This document shows positions 12,231 to 22,613 of a stretch of DNA of 64,000 nucleotides, in pieces. Both the position numbers and the translations under genes were made by a program. The first letter of the stretch is position 1; each line of letters starts with the position of its first letter. The DNA comes from Clitopilus passeckerianus (lineage: Eukaryota; Basidiomycota; Agaricomycetes; Agaricales; Entolomataceae). Location: contig CALYLX010000142.1 in the NCBI GenBank assembly GCA_944990035.1, positions 1,364,001 through 1,428,000 on the forward strand, written 5' to 3'. The notes under the pieces were generated by a model. It was not told the DNA's origin and ran no database searches. It worked only from the letters and a program-made list of their open reading frames with translations.

Positions 12231-14426
12231 ATGTTACTTTCAGCTGTGGTTCATTCGCCTCGGGTTCAGCCCCCTCATTTCTCGGAAACTGACCACCGCC
12301 AGCGCTGTCTCATGCAGCTCAGGACCAAACCTGATGGGCTCGAGAAATACATTTACATGAGCGCTCTCAAGGAGCGCGACCCCAGTCTATTCTATGAGGT
12401 TTTACTAGCAAATATGCTCGAGATCATCCCTGTCCTGTATACCCCAACTGTAAGCCTTCTGTGTTTCTATTCCTTTCGTTTGCTTATGACGTTGCAGGTT
12501 GGCGATGCTTGCTCAAATTACTCGCACATATGGAGGCGTCCTGAAGGGCTATACGTTTCCATTGTCAACAAGGGTCGCATAAGAGAAGTTCTTCGATCAT
12601 GGCCCAACCCACAAGCAGCACGGATTGCTGTCGTCACAGATGGTACGCACCACTTTGCAATTCCTTGTACTCGATGTTAAACTCATCACAGGTTCGCGTA
12701 TACTGGGTCCGGGTGACCTTGGGGCAAATGGCCTACCTATCAGCATAGGAAAATTGTGAGAAAGTCCCTATACGTCCGCCGTGGCACCCACTGACTCTGG
12801 CATACAGGGATCTGTATATTGCTGGCGCCGGTATACGTCCTGGCGCTACAGTCCCAATTTGCCTGGACCTTGGCACAAACACAGAAAAGTTCTTGAACGA
12901 TCCTATGTACCTTGGTGTACGAAAGAAGCGGCCAGATACCAAGGAGGTAATTATTTATTCTACGCTGAATTGGTTGAACCTAAGCTCACCGGGTGCTCCG
13001 TAGATGGACGAAATAATGCAAGAGTTCATGGAAGCCATGAAAGAAGTTTTCCCTTCCTTGTTCGTTCAATTCGAAGATTTTTCGACGGATAACGCATTCC
13101 GGTACTTGGACATGTTCCAAAATACGTACAGGTGTTTCAATGATGATGTATGTGTCTCACTTGTTGTTCTTCGTCCTCAAAGCTGACCTTTGTCTGCGTT
13201 ATAGATTCAAGGGACAGGTAATGGCGAATGCTGGCTTCCATTTCAATCATTGCTGACCCTCGTACAGGCGCTGTCGTACTTTCTGGATTCATCAATGCCG
13301 CCCGACTTGCCTCAGCGGCATCAGGTAAACCTATGACGGACCACAAGATTTTGTTCTTTGGAGCTGGTTCAGCGGGTATCGGCGTTGCCAAACAACTCAC
13401 GACGTTCTTCAGATTCTTGGGAATGTCAGAAGAAGAAGCTCAAAGCAGGATCTACGTAGGTGGTTTATTTCGCTTGAAAGAATCCTTGCTAATCTGGATA
13501 AAATCAGACCGTCGACTCGAAAGGCCTCATCACTGCTGACAGAAAAGGCCTGCAGGAACACAAGATTTGTACGTATGCTTTTGGACCAATGAATGGTTCC
13601 AGACGAAATAACTTCTTGAAGACTTTGCCCGAAAGGACTACGCCGGGCCTCCGTTGACGAATCTCGTTGAAATTATTCGCTACGTCCAGCCAACTGCTCT
13701 AATGGGCCTCAGCACAATCAGAGTATATGTTTTCATCCTCTCGGCGGTAACACATGCTGAAGACCGATAACAGAATGCCTTTACCGAGGAGGTCGTGAAG
13801 CTCATGGCCTCCATAAATCCGCGACCGATCATCTTCCCTCTTTCAAACCCTGTCTCCCTTTGCGAAGTGGATTATGCGGATGCTATCAATTGGTACCGAT
13901 ATAAGCCACACTTTCCGTAACCTTTCTAACTGCTCCCTCCCTTTGGCAGGACAAATGGATCCGTGATATTTGCTTCCGGCAGTCCTTACCAGCCCACCGA
14001 GTTCGAGGGTAAAGTGTACGAGCCAGGCCAAGGCAATAACATGTACATCTTCCCCGGTCTCGGTCTAGGGACCATCCTGTCTCGTGCGAAACATGTCACT
14101 TCCTCGATGGTAGAACAAGCTTCTGTCGCGTTGTCCTCATCCCTGTCCGACGAGGAGAGGTTTGCTGACCTTGTGTATCCTCGTTTGACGCGCATACGGG
14201 AAATTAGTGCCAAGATCGCTCTCGCGGTCGTTCGGGCTGCGCAGGCGGACGTGAGTTCCACTTCCCAGATGGTCTGGTTGTATGCTGATGAGGGCTATAG
14301 GGCGTGGATGAAAATGCTCTGTTGCGAGATCTCAACGACAATGCATTGCTCGCGTACATTCACGCTAAGCAATGGGCTCCTTGCCGCACCCACCAGTCGA
14401 AGCTAAATGGGAATGCACATCTGTAA
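12231..14426 (+). CDS. Malic enzyme (malate to pyruvate, NAD(P)-dependent)
   Basis: Oxidative decarboxylation of malate to pyruvate and CO2 with formation of NADH or NADPH. About ten introns of around 50 bases. The N-terminal malic domain has LEKYIYMSALKERDPSLFYE, IIPVLYTPT, then across an intron VGDACSNYSHIWRRPEGLYVS. Next come RILGPGDLGANGLPISIGKL and ICLDLGTNTEKFLNDPMYLG. The metal-binding stretch FEDFSTDNAF and FNDDIQGTGAVVLSGF follow. The nucleotide-binding domain shows ILFFGAGSAGIGVA, then ASGSPYQPTEFEGKVYEPGQ and NNMYIFPGLGLGTILSRA. The first 25 residues show no strong mitochondrial presequence, so a cytosolic form is likely but not proven. The last exon (after GCGGAC) ends at 14426, only 72 bases from the 3' end of the opposing gene. 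Cofactor preference cannot be told by eye. Confidence 0.93.
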
Positions 14427-14498
14427 AACTTAGATACCTAGTCCAGAAGGCGCTCTCTATTTCCCCAGCTGTCTATTAGTGCGCTGTACTCCTCACTA

Positions 14499-16308
14499 CT
14501 ACGCATCGATTGCCTCATCCAGGTGCAAACTATCTATCCTCCTGTACTCCTCTTTCCATGTATAAATACCGAACCTGTGGTTCACTCCTTTGAGCGTCGG
14601 CAGAGATGCTACACCACCGCAACCACCGGTCTTCAGCATGGGGACGAGGTAGAATATGTCTTTGACTCGAGAATGAGTCAGGGCCATGCTACACATGATG
14701 CACGGCTCATGAGTTGTGAAGAGGGTGAGCGATGTCAGCAGATAATTTGACCCGTTCCCTCTGGCTTCAGGAGACGCGTCTATCGACGCATCCTCAGTGC
14801 CTTGAGAGGTAGGACACCTCTGAGGCTCGCGTGGTGGTCAGCCATCTGCCTAGCGACGTTCAGAACGGCGTGTCGAAGCGGGTGTTTAGCTGAGTATCTA
14901 GTGTCAGTTGCAACAAAAATTGCAGTTCCAAACAGCTCTGGGGTGTCGAAAGGAGCGGGAACATGGGCAGCAACAGGTAGCTGGGAGGACATATGAGTGT
15001 CCTTCCTTCGCGAGATATAGTGAAACCCATACTTCGTTGGAATCTTTGGCCTTTTGAGCAACCTGTACTGCAACCTTCATGGCATTCCAAGCCCAGCGAG
15101 CTTTCGCCCAGGTCCAGGGCTCCGGCTCATCCTTTCTTGACGGTGTATAGATGGTGGGCCATAGCATGTTCTTCAACTCGAGCTGGGTAGGAGTTAGGGC
15201 AGACGTAGCAGGCACTGGAATTGTGTATGGACTGGGCAACTCAAACTCCTCTGGAAGGGTTGGTGCGTCTGGTGAGGCCGTTAAGAGAAAGGAAGTTGTG
15301 TCGTTCAGTTTCCGGATGCGTTTTAGATGGTTTAGGCGGCCTGCATCTGAGCCCTCTAATCCAGAGCGCTTCAACCACCTATATCCATGAGGGCTTAGTC
15401 TACAAGGTGTTAGAAAGGAGCTCACTTCAAAAGGTTTGCTATATGACGCTGATCTGGTACGTCCACTACCCAGGCAGTGACTTGGGTTCGTAGTCTCAGC
15501 AAGGCTCTATCAATTCTTAAACCTAGCAGCCTCACTGGTTCGTATGCTATCTATGTCTTCCTCTTCCGGCGGGGGCTTGAAGCGTATAAATGGTAGTTCC
15601 TCCTCTGGTATTACGGTGGTGTTGTCCTCTGGGTATGGGCAATCTTCATGAAATGGTTCAGCAGCGTCGTCAACTGAGAGTAAACCACCCCATCCATCTT
15701 CTGACTCTTCTGTGATATGGTTAGTGGATAGAGGCTCGGTCGGTTCGAACCAGAGTTTGTGTCCATAGAAGATACATAACTCTTCCCCAGCCTTGATGTC
15801 ACGAGTGGTTATATATCGTATGGAATTGGAAGACGTGTCGTGAGTGTAGGATACGTTTGGTGGGTCCGAGTGGTTGAAGAGAGAGCCTGTCGGAAGCACG
15901 GTTGTGAGTGGCTGGACAGATAATCAGACCGGGAGAGGTCATGCCTATCCCCAAGGCAAGTGCCATTCGTCCGTCCTGCCATTTGAATGTATAGTGGTCA
16001 AGGACAGTATGTCTTCCTAGGCATAAGATCAGAAGACAAGTATCTGATGCAGCATAATCGAATACCGAATCGTTCGTATTCCTCCTTAGAAAATAATAAA
16101 ACAGGACTGATTTCAATGAGAGTCTGCCGTGGAATGCTTTTGGGTGCTGTGGGCGACTCGGAGATCAGGATTGCTCGTCAATACGGAGGGTACATTTCTC
16201 ACCGTAGACTCCCCTTCCTTTCCCGACTGCTTCCTTTATCACACATTTCGTTGGGTTCAGAGTGATAGCTTGACTAGTCGTCGTCGTCGCGCTCGCTGAG
16301 GAGGCCAT
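14499..16308 (-). CDS. TAD3: SET-domain / Tad3 fusion: putative methyltransferase domain joined to tRNA adenosine deaminase subunit
   Basis: Tad3 is the non-catalytic partner of Tad2 in editing A34 to inosine in tRNA anticodons. On the minus strand, the N-terminal half is a SET-like domain: GKGRGVY, IEISPVLLFSKEEYERFG, HTVLDHYTFKWQDGRMALAL, SLFNHSDPPNVSYTHD and AGEELCIFYGHKLWF. An acidic linker (EDNTTVIPEEELPFIRFKPP) runs through an intron into the Tad3 half: AWVVDVPDQRHIANLLK, LNHLKRIRKLND, PYTIPVPATSALTPTQLELK and EPEPWTWAKARWAWNAMK. The deaminase zinc site reads HPLRHAV, with Val where the catalytic Glu would be, as known for Tad3, followed by HEPCIMCSMALTHSRVKDIF and KTGGCGG. One intron (15887-15944) starts with GC, and another is only 38 bases (14780-14817). 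No stop or promoter-sized gap separates the halves. It opposes ALG7 across 192 bases. Confidence 0.82.
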
Positions 16309-16500
16309 CTAAAAGTTAGATCCGAATCCCGAGCAATCTGGCCGAGCACGTGAGTGTAGCAATTGCACTGCCACAGGTGGAACGCGGTGGAACACGTCGA
16401 TCGCGACGCAGTTCCAAGTGTCACTGAGAGCTCGGAGAGTTGGGCGGGTTCACCACGTCTCTGTTTATACTCTCACCTGGTCTACACCTGGTCAAACATC
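16309..16500. promoter_or_regulatory. Shared divergent promoter, SET-Tad3 / ALG7
   Basis: The two ATG codons point away from each other with 192 bases between, so both 5' leaders and promoters must share this stretch. No clear TATA element. Confidence 0.5.
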
Positions 16501-18249
16501 ATGGCACTGTGTCCTCGGCCACTCTCATCAGTCTTACTCTATGGCCTGGTGCTGATAGCAGCATGGTTTGTGCTGCGACCTTTCTTGGAACCCGTGCCGC
16601 CCTTGCCTGTGCTATACACATCCGTTGGATTCTCGATCTTTGCATTCGTCATCACAGTGTACCTTATACCAGCACTTGGTCCTGTCTTTATTAAAGCAAA
16701 TTTATATGGTGTTGACCTACTCAAAATCGACAAGACGCCGATGTGAGTTCGAAGGATTCAGTCTGGTTTCTTCTTGGTGTGACTAATGATTTTGCAGACC
16801 AGAAAGTCAAGGACTTGTCTGTGCGGCTGTATATATTCTTCTACTAATGCTATTTATTCCCTTCGCCTTCTCTGATGCAATCCTGAACCCTTCCGCCGAA
16901 AAGAGTGCTGAAGGCATCTCTGTTGCACAATTTCCACATTATCAGGTATACCACCTAATTGTTGCATTCTAATAACGAGCTGACGAGATTGCAGCTGGCC
17001 GTCTATCTATCATCACTTTTGTCGCTTTTGACAGCGACAATTCTAGGCTTCTTGGATGATGTCTTTGATATTCGATGGCGACATAAGCTACCCATACCAA
17101 TTATTGGTGCCATCCCTCTTCTGATGGTCTACTACGCGGAGCAGGGGAACACCAACGTCGTCGTTCCGAAGCCTCTGCGATTCATCTTTGGAACTTTGAT
17201 CAACCTCGGTATGTTGGATTCTTCCAAACCATTTCGTTCGCTCATCAAGATGCCTAGGTCCACTGTACTATGTCTACATGTCTATGCTGTCTACGTTCTC
17301 CACCAATAGTATCAACATCCTTGCTGGTATTAACGGTGCCGAAGTCAGCCAAGCTCTCATCATCGCACTTTCCGTGATTCTCAATGATCTACTGTACCTC
17401 CCATGGCCGGTGGACTTCCATTTACCCCTGCATCTGCTGGGTAACAAGGCAGAACTAGAAGTCGGAGGTGTATGGAGCGCCGGAATGGCGTATGGGAGTC
17501 GAGAGCTGGTTCACAGACATCTGTTCAGCCTGTACTTCATGTTGCCCTTGGTGGGAGTTTGTCTGGGACTGCTTTATCACAACTGGTGCGTACTTCAGCT
17601 TAATGGCATACACAAATCCTGACTCATCAGAAGGTACCCTGCAAGAGCTTTCCCCGGAGATACGTTATGCTATGTGACTGGCATGGCCTTCGCTGTAGTC
17701 GGGATTCAGGCACATTTCTCCAAGACCCTACTCCTATTCTTCATCCCTCAAATATTCAATTTCATTCTCTCCTGCCCGCAACTGTTTGGTTTGGTACCAT
17801 GCCCACGGCATCGGGTGCCCAGGTGAGTTGGACGTCCACAATGCAAAAGTTGTTCAGCTCTCTCACGGCGCCCTGATAGGTTCGATTCGGATACTAATCT
17901 CCTTCACCCATCCAAAGCAGTGTTCCAGAAGCCGCCTAGACCTTTGTCTGTTTTTGCACTGCGGGTGTTATCGCTGTCGGGCTTGACAGAGCTCACCATC
18001 CATCCGAAAAGTAGTGAAATAACAGAATGCACAAACCTCACCATTCTAAACGTTTTCCTCCTACGTTTGGGACCGATGAACGAGAAAAGTTTGGTGAAGA
18101 CTCTGATCTGCTCCCAGGTAAGTCCTAAATACCTCCGTGCCTACAATTATCCGAAGCTCATTCCCGTCCAATAGATTGCTGGTAGCGTATTTGCATTCGT
18201 AGTGAGATACGGATTGGCAGGATTGCTGTATGACGGTGACAGACGATAG
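16501..18249 (+). CDS. ALG7: UDP-GlcNAc:dolichyl-phosphate GlcNAc-1-phosphotransferase (Alg7)
   Basis: First step of N-glycan precursor assembly: transfers GlcNAc-1-phosphate to dolichyl phosphate in the ER membrane; the target of tunicamycin. Multi-exon. Recognised by [16 protein letters not shown] then [16 protein letters not shown] after the first intron, the metal and substrate motif [40 protein letters not shown], the loop [20 protein letters not shown], then [18 protein letters not shown] and [19 protein letters not shown]. About ten hydrophobic helices are visible. The C-terminus holds [16 protein letters not shown] sequence and ends GLLYDGDRR, typical of the fungal enzyme. The ATG at 16501 is the first in frame after stops and gives a hydrophobic N-terminus. 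Confidence 0.93.
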
Positions 18250-18709
18250 AAATACCGAAATACAATCTATTCGCTTCTATTTGACGGGCCATTCACACCC
18301 AAGATGAACCCAAGCCTTTTGAGCCACGCAGTTCGGAGACATGATCAATCTTGACCAGAGTGAGGTCGATTCGGCTGGCCCTAGGCCCGCTAAAATCCGC
18401 ACTTTCGGCATAATATCAGCGACTTCCGCCTTTTGCCAAACGGCAGCTTCGCTCCAAAGCGGAGCAAAGAAAATGCATGCATGCCCTGCATAACACAGTT
18501 AGAAGGTGGAACGCCGTCGGGTACAATCCCTATAACATGGATTACTCGAAATAGCAGGTTCCGGGGCTAAGAGGCGGACGGAATCACATGTCGGGACAAC
18601 CATTCCGGATTTGATGGTGTAGTGGTCATGGTATAGACAGGTCGATCCTCCTTTTATTCACGAGTTAGTCTATATCCGCACAACTCTATCTTGAACCTGA
18701 ACTACTATC
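18250..18709. other. Intergenic, isocitrate lyase promoter region
   Basis: 460 bases without a gene. Contains a short inverted repeat GCTCC...GGAGC around 18450-18465 and an alternating ATGCATGCATGC tract near 18473. No clear TATA element or carbon-source-responsive element could be confirmed. Confidence 0.45.
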
Positions 18710-20600
18710 ATGTCTGCAGAACGCCAACGATTCGCACAGGAGGTCGCTGAAGTCGAACAGTGGTGGAAGGTTTGCTTGTCATTGATCTAGCTCTACAGCA
18801 CGTCTGATCAGCTATTGTATCATAGAGCCCGCGCTTTGCACGGGTTAAACGCCCCTACACCGCTGCAGAGGTCGTTTCAAAGCGAGGCACCATCCCAATC
18901 TCTTACCCCTCCAACCTCCAAGCCAAGAAGCTATGGAATCTCCTCTCCGAACATGCAAAGACTGGTACACCCTCACATACTTATGGCGCGTAAGTACAGA
19001 CATTCTGGCAGTAATCGACACACAGTTCTCATTGTTTTCAAACAGCCTTGACCCAGTACAAGTTACCCAGATGGCTAAATACCTCGAAACTGTCTACGTC
19101 TCTGGCTGGCAATCGTCAAGCACGGCATCCAGCACCAATGAGCCTGGACCAGATCTCGCAGGTATGTCAACATCCCGTAACACCTAGGAAGACCTATGCT
19201 GACGAATTCAATGCAGATTATCCCTCCAACACTGTCCCGAACAAGGTAGAACACCTTTTCATGGCACAGCTATTCCACGACAGGAAGCAGCGTGAAGCGC
19301 GATCACACATGACCGACGCAGAGCTCGCCAAAACTCCCTATGTTGATTACCTCCGACCACTCGTTGCTGATGCCGACACTGGACATGGAGGCCTCACAGC
19401 CGTCGCAAAGCTTGCGAAGATGTTCGTCGAAAAGGGTGCCGCTGGAATTCACGTCGAGGACCAGGCACCGGGCACGAAGAAGTGTGGTCATATGGCTGGC
19501 AAGGTCTTGGTCCCTATCCAGGAGCACATTAACCGTCTCGTAGCCATCCGCCTGCAATTTGACATTATGGGCGTTGATAATCTCGCAATTGCACGAACAG
19601 ACTCCGAGGCTGCAACTCTCATCACCTCGAACATCGACGATCGGGACCACCCCTTCATCCTTGGCAACACCAACCCTTCCCTCCCGCCTCTGAATGAGGT
19701 CATGGTTAAGGCCGAGCAGGAGGGCAAGAACGGAGCCCAATTGCAAGCTATTGAGGACCAGTGGATCAGAGCAGCGAACCTTCAGCTTTTCTCCGCCAGT
19801 CTTGCTGATGCGCTCCGCAAGCAGGGAGCTGGTGCTGCCAATGTCGACAAGTTCGTTGCAAGGGTAGCCCATGTGTCCTATCCTCAGGCAATTGCCATCG
19901 CTCAGAAGGAATTCGGCCTCAAGAGCGTTCCCTACTGGAACTGGGATAGCCCTCGAACCCGCGAGGGTTACTACAGGTACCAGGGTGGCACCCAATGCGC
20001 GGTTAACCGTGCAATCGCGTTTGCACCCTATGCCGACCTTTTGTGGATGGAGACCAAGAAGCCTATCCTTTCCCAGGCCAGAGAATTCGCAGCTGGCGTG
20101 CATGCAGTCCATCCAGGCCACTGGCTCGCATATAATTTGAGCCCTTCGTTCAACTGGGATGCTGCCGGTCTTGGGGAGAAGGATATGCAGGCATACGTTT
20201 GGGAACTGGGCAAGCTCGGATTTGTCTGGCAATTCATCACGGTAAGTCCAATTCTATCGAAGAACCGAGGATATCACTGATTCTATGGCGTTAGCTTGGT
20301 GGTCTCCACTCCAACGCGTACATCTCCGATCTGTTTGCACAGAACTACGCCAAGACGGGCATGAAGGCCTATGTCGAGCTTATCCAACGCAAAGAACGCG
20401 AACTTGGTACTGATGTTCTCACTCACCAGAAGGTTTGTCCTCCCTTCGACAATATAAAATGGATGGTTCTCTGACATTATTTCTAGTGGTCTGGCGCTGA
20501 TTATGCTGATAACCTGATCAAGACCGTCACTGGTGGTGTTTCGTCCACTGCGGCCATGGGTGCGGGTGTCACTGAGTCCCAGTTCGCATCGAAGTTGTAG
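18710..20600 (+). CDS. ICL1: Isocitrate lyase (glyoxylate cycle)
   Basis: Cleaves isocitrate to succinate and glyoxylate, allowing growth on acetate, ethanol or fatty acids; usually peroxisomal or cytosolic in fungi. Exon 1 is 18710-18769 ([20 protein letters not shown]), followed by several short exons and one long one. Hallmarks: [20 protein letters not shown] (substrate and Mg site), the catalytic loop motif [13 protein letters not shown] with the active-site Cys, the fungal/plant insertion around [18 protein letters not shown], and [13 protein letters not shown] near the C-terminus. It ends TESQFASKL; the last three residues SKL after Ala are a classic type 1 peroxisomal signal, so a peroxisomal location is likely. 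The frame is intact through all introns. Confidence 0.95.
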
Positions 20601-20823
20601 AATTATGTAGTCCTTATACGTATCAAGAGCCAGGCAAAAATCCAGTTGAGTTATGAATTCAGCAATGCATTGTATGTCACTGGAACCCAGAAGATGAAGT
20701 CAGAAATCAACTTTTGTATTGTACGATTGGAGGGAAAGGTTGAAGTCGGCGGCGGCCGTTGCCGACGATCATCTTGTCCAGCGTACTCACTGGCGCGGCA
20801 CGTCCATCTAATATCTAACCACC

Positions 20824-22074
20824 ATGGAACCCGAAGAACGCATTCAAGTAGCCTCCAATTTTCTTCTGCAGGCTCCTCCAGGTCAAATCAACGATGTCTT
20901 GAATGGTCTGTACCAACTAGCAGCACCGAATGCTTTCAGTAACCATAACCAAGCAATCAGACGTTCGCAATATCATCTCGGACGATGACGCGCTCAAGGA
21001 TGGAATTTTACCGGCTCTGAGGCAATATAACTTAGAGCAATTTGTGGTAGTAGACGTGCCAGGAGCACAGCACCAAGTGCGTACGGTTTGACGAATTATG
21101 CACTGGCCATGTATTCATGGGCTTGAGTAGGCGATCATCTGCGAAGATGCTATCGTTGCCGCTGAGGGAGAGGAAGAAAGGTTCTTTGATTCACGATCTG
21201 GAACTTCGTTCAAATTCGACCACCTGGCCTTGGTAAGAACAGCCATCTTACATGTATTCTAAGAACTGACAACATCTCCCCAAAGGAAGCCTCAGAGTCG
21301 CAGGAGCATGAGCGCGACCCGGCATCGGAGGAGACACGGTATGGCTACCTTCCTTCGTTTTTCGACGTCAAAGCTAAATGCATAGAAGATCTGCCCTTGA
21401 AGCTTCGGCTCTGACCTACCTACATGCGCATTATCCTGAGGGTGTTGCCTCTGTCTTTGCCAAACCAGGTTCGACTAAGGAATTCGTCGTTGTCATCGTC
21501 GCGAACAAATACAACCCTACGAATTACTGGTAGGAATTTCTCTCCCGATGATCTACTGGTTGGCTAACCTTTGTTCTTGTAGGTCTGGACGATGGCGATC
21601 AAGATATGTCGTTGATCTTGAGAACCAACAAATCTCTGGAAAGATATATTCAAATGTTCACTATTACGAGCAAGGAAACGTAAGTTTGTACCCCATTCTA
21701 CGAAATGCATCTGGCTTATCCAGCCCGATAGGTTCAACTGGCCACAACGCACGATGTGACAGTCGTGATACCTTCAGCAGTCGCATCGGCTGACGCAAAA
21801 GGAGCAGCATCGAAAATTCTGGCCCTGATAGAGGAAGAAGAAACGTCATACCAATCCAGCCTTTCCAATGCCTACCACGAGATGGGGGAGAAGACCTTTA
21901 AAGGTCTTAGACGAGCATTGCCAATGACGCGCCAGAAAATAGACTGGGACAAGGTGAGCCACTTCGTATCTGGTAGCAACGACTGGGACATCTCTGATGG
22001 TTGTGTATCAGGTTTTGGGATACAAGCTAGGAGCAGAGTTGTCTACAAGCCGAGGAGGCTTCGAGAAATCGTGA
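20824..22074 (+). CDS. CAP1: F-actin-capping protein subunit alpha
   Basis: Forms a heterodimer with Cap2 that caps the barbed ends of actin filaments, acting in actin patches and cell cortex. Read across about eight exons: MEPEERIQVASNFLLQAPPG at the N-terminus, DVRNIISDDDALKDGILPAL, QYNLEQFVVVDVPG, then TYLHAHYPEGVASVFA, VVVIVANKYNPTNYW, SGRWRSRYVVDLENQQISGK and VHYYEQGNVQL. The C-terminal tail has SNAYHEMGEKTFKGLRRALP, MTRQKIDWDKV and LGYKLGAEL, the conserved end that touches actin. All of these are family hallmarks. No frame break seen. Its stop lies only about 20 bases before an unclassified coding-like remnant. Confidence 0.92.
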
Positions 22075-22094
22075 AAAATTGTACGATATATTCA

Positions 22095-22500
22095 AATGAC
22101 AATACCACCTCGGTTTCGATGTTGCGCGTGATCATCTTCTTCGACTTGCCTTGACGGACGCGCCAGACAGCCACCTCCGCATATGCGCGAATGTTTGACC
22201 TTTCGGGACTTAGCAACCAGGGGGGTCTACCTGTGTTTCAGCCAAGCAGCCCGATCCAACCTTTTCAGCATATTCCGGCATGGTTTCTTGATGTATGGCT
22301 CTACACGCTGCCTTATATTTCCCTTCGACAAGATCTAGTGCTCTCTGCATCTTTTGCTATCGGGCCAGGAGTGGTTCTTCACTGCCTTGGGTGTGGCCGT
22401 AGTAGAGACTCACACTAGCTACTTAGGCGAATTGATGGGAAAGATGGTGATGGATCCCAAACTTCAACCAGGAGCTTTTAGCGAATCGAGCATCGTATAA
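22095..22500 (+). pseudogene. Unclassified coding-like remnant between CAP1 and the GH28-like gene
   Basis: Coding-like sequence, family not recognised. One open stretch (about 22106-22195) reads FDVARDHLLRLALTDAP then SHLRICANV. It breaks at a TGA and is continued one frame over from 22191 as LSGLSNQGGLPVFQPSSPIQ then AWFLD. A plausible intron from GTATGG to GGGCCAG joins this to EWFFTALGVAVVETHTSYLG then ELMGKMVMDPKLQPGAFSES and a stop at 22500. There is no convincing start or upstream part, because CAP1 ends at 22074. It could be the 3' end of a decayed gene. The stop codon overlaps the TATA element of the next gene, which argues against an expressed, separate gene. Confidence 0.3.
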
Positions 22501-22503
22501 AAG
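22496..22503 (+). promoter_or_regulatory. TATA box of the GH28-like gene
   Basis: TATAAAAG, a strong match to the TATA consensus, lies 118 bases upstream of the ATG at 22614. Secreted hydrolase genes in fungi often have clear TATA boxes. Confidence 0.5.
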
Positions 22504-22613
22504 CACAGATGAATGGACTGAGGTTCCTTAGTTCAAGCCGGTCTTGAATTACACCCCTCGTTCCCTTTGGGCCGTTTTACCAACTTCCTTTGCTCCCCTT
22601 ATCCTACTTCAAG

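Noticed and set aside
18600..18615. Possible carbon-source-responsive element before isocitrate lyase (CCATTCCGG)
   Set aside because: Does not match the known consensus spacing, so not annotated.
18605..18660. tRNA-like sequence (TGGTGTAGTGGTCA then GGTCGATCC)
   Set aside because: Boxes resemble tRNA A and B boxes but are too close together, and no acceptor or anticodon stem can be formed.
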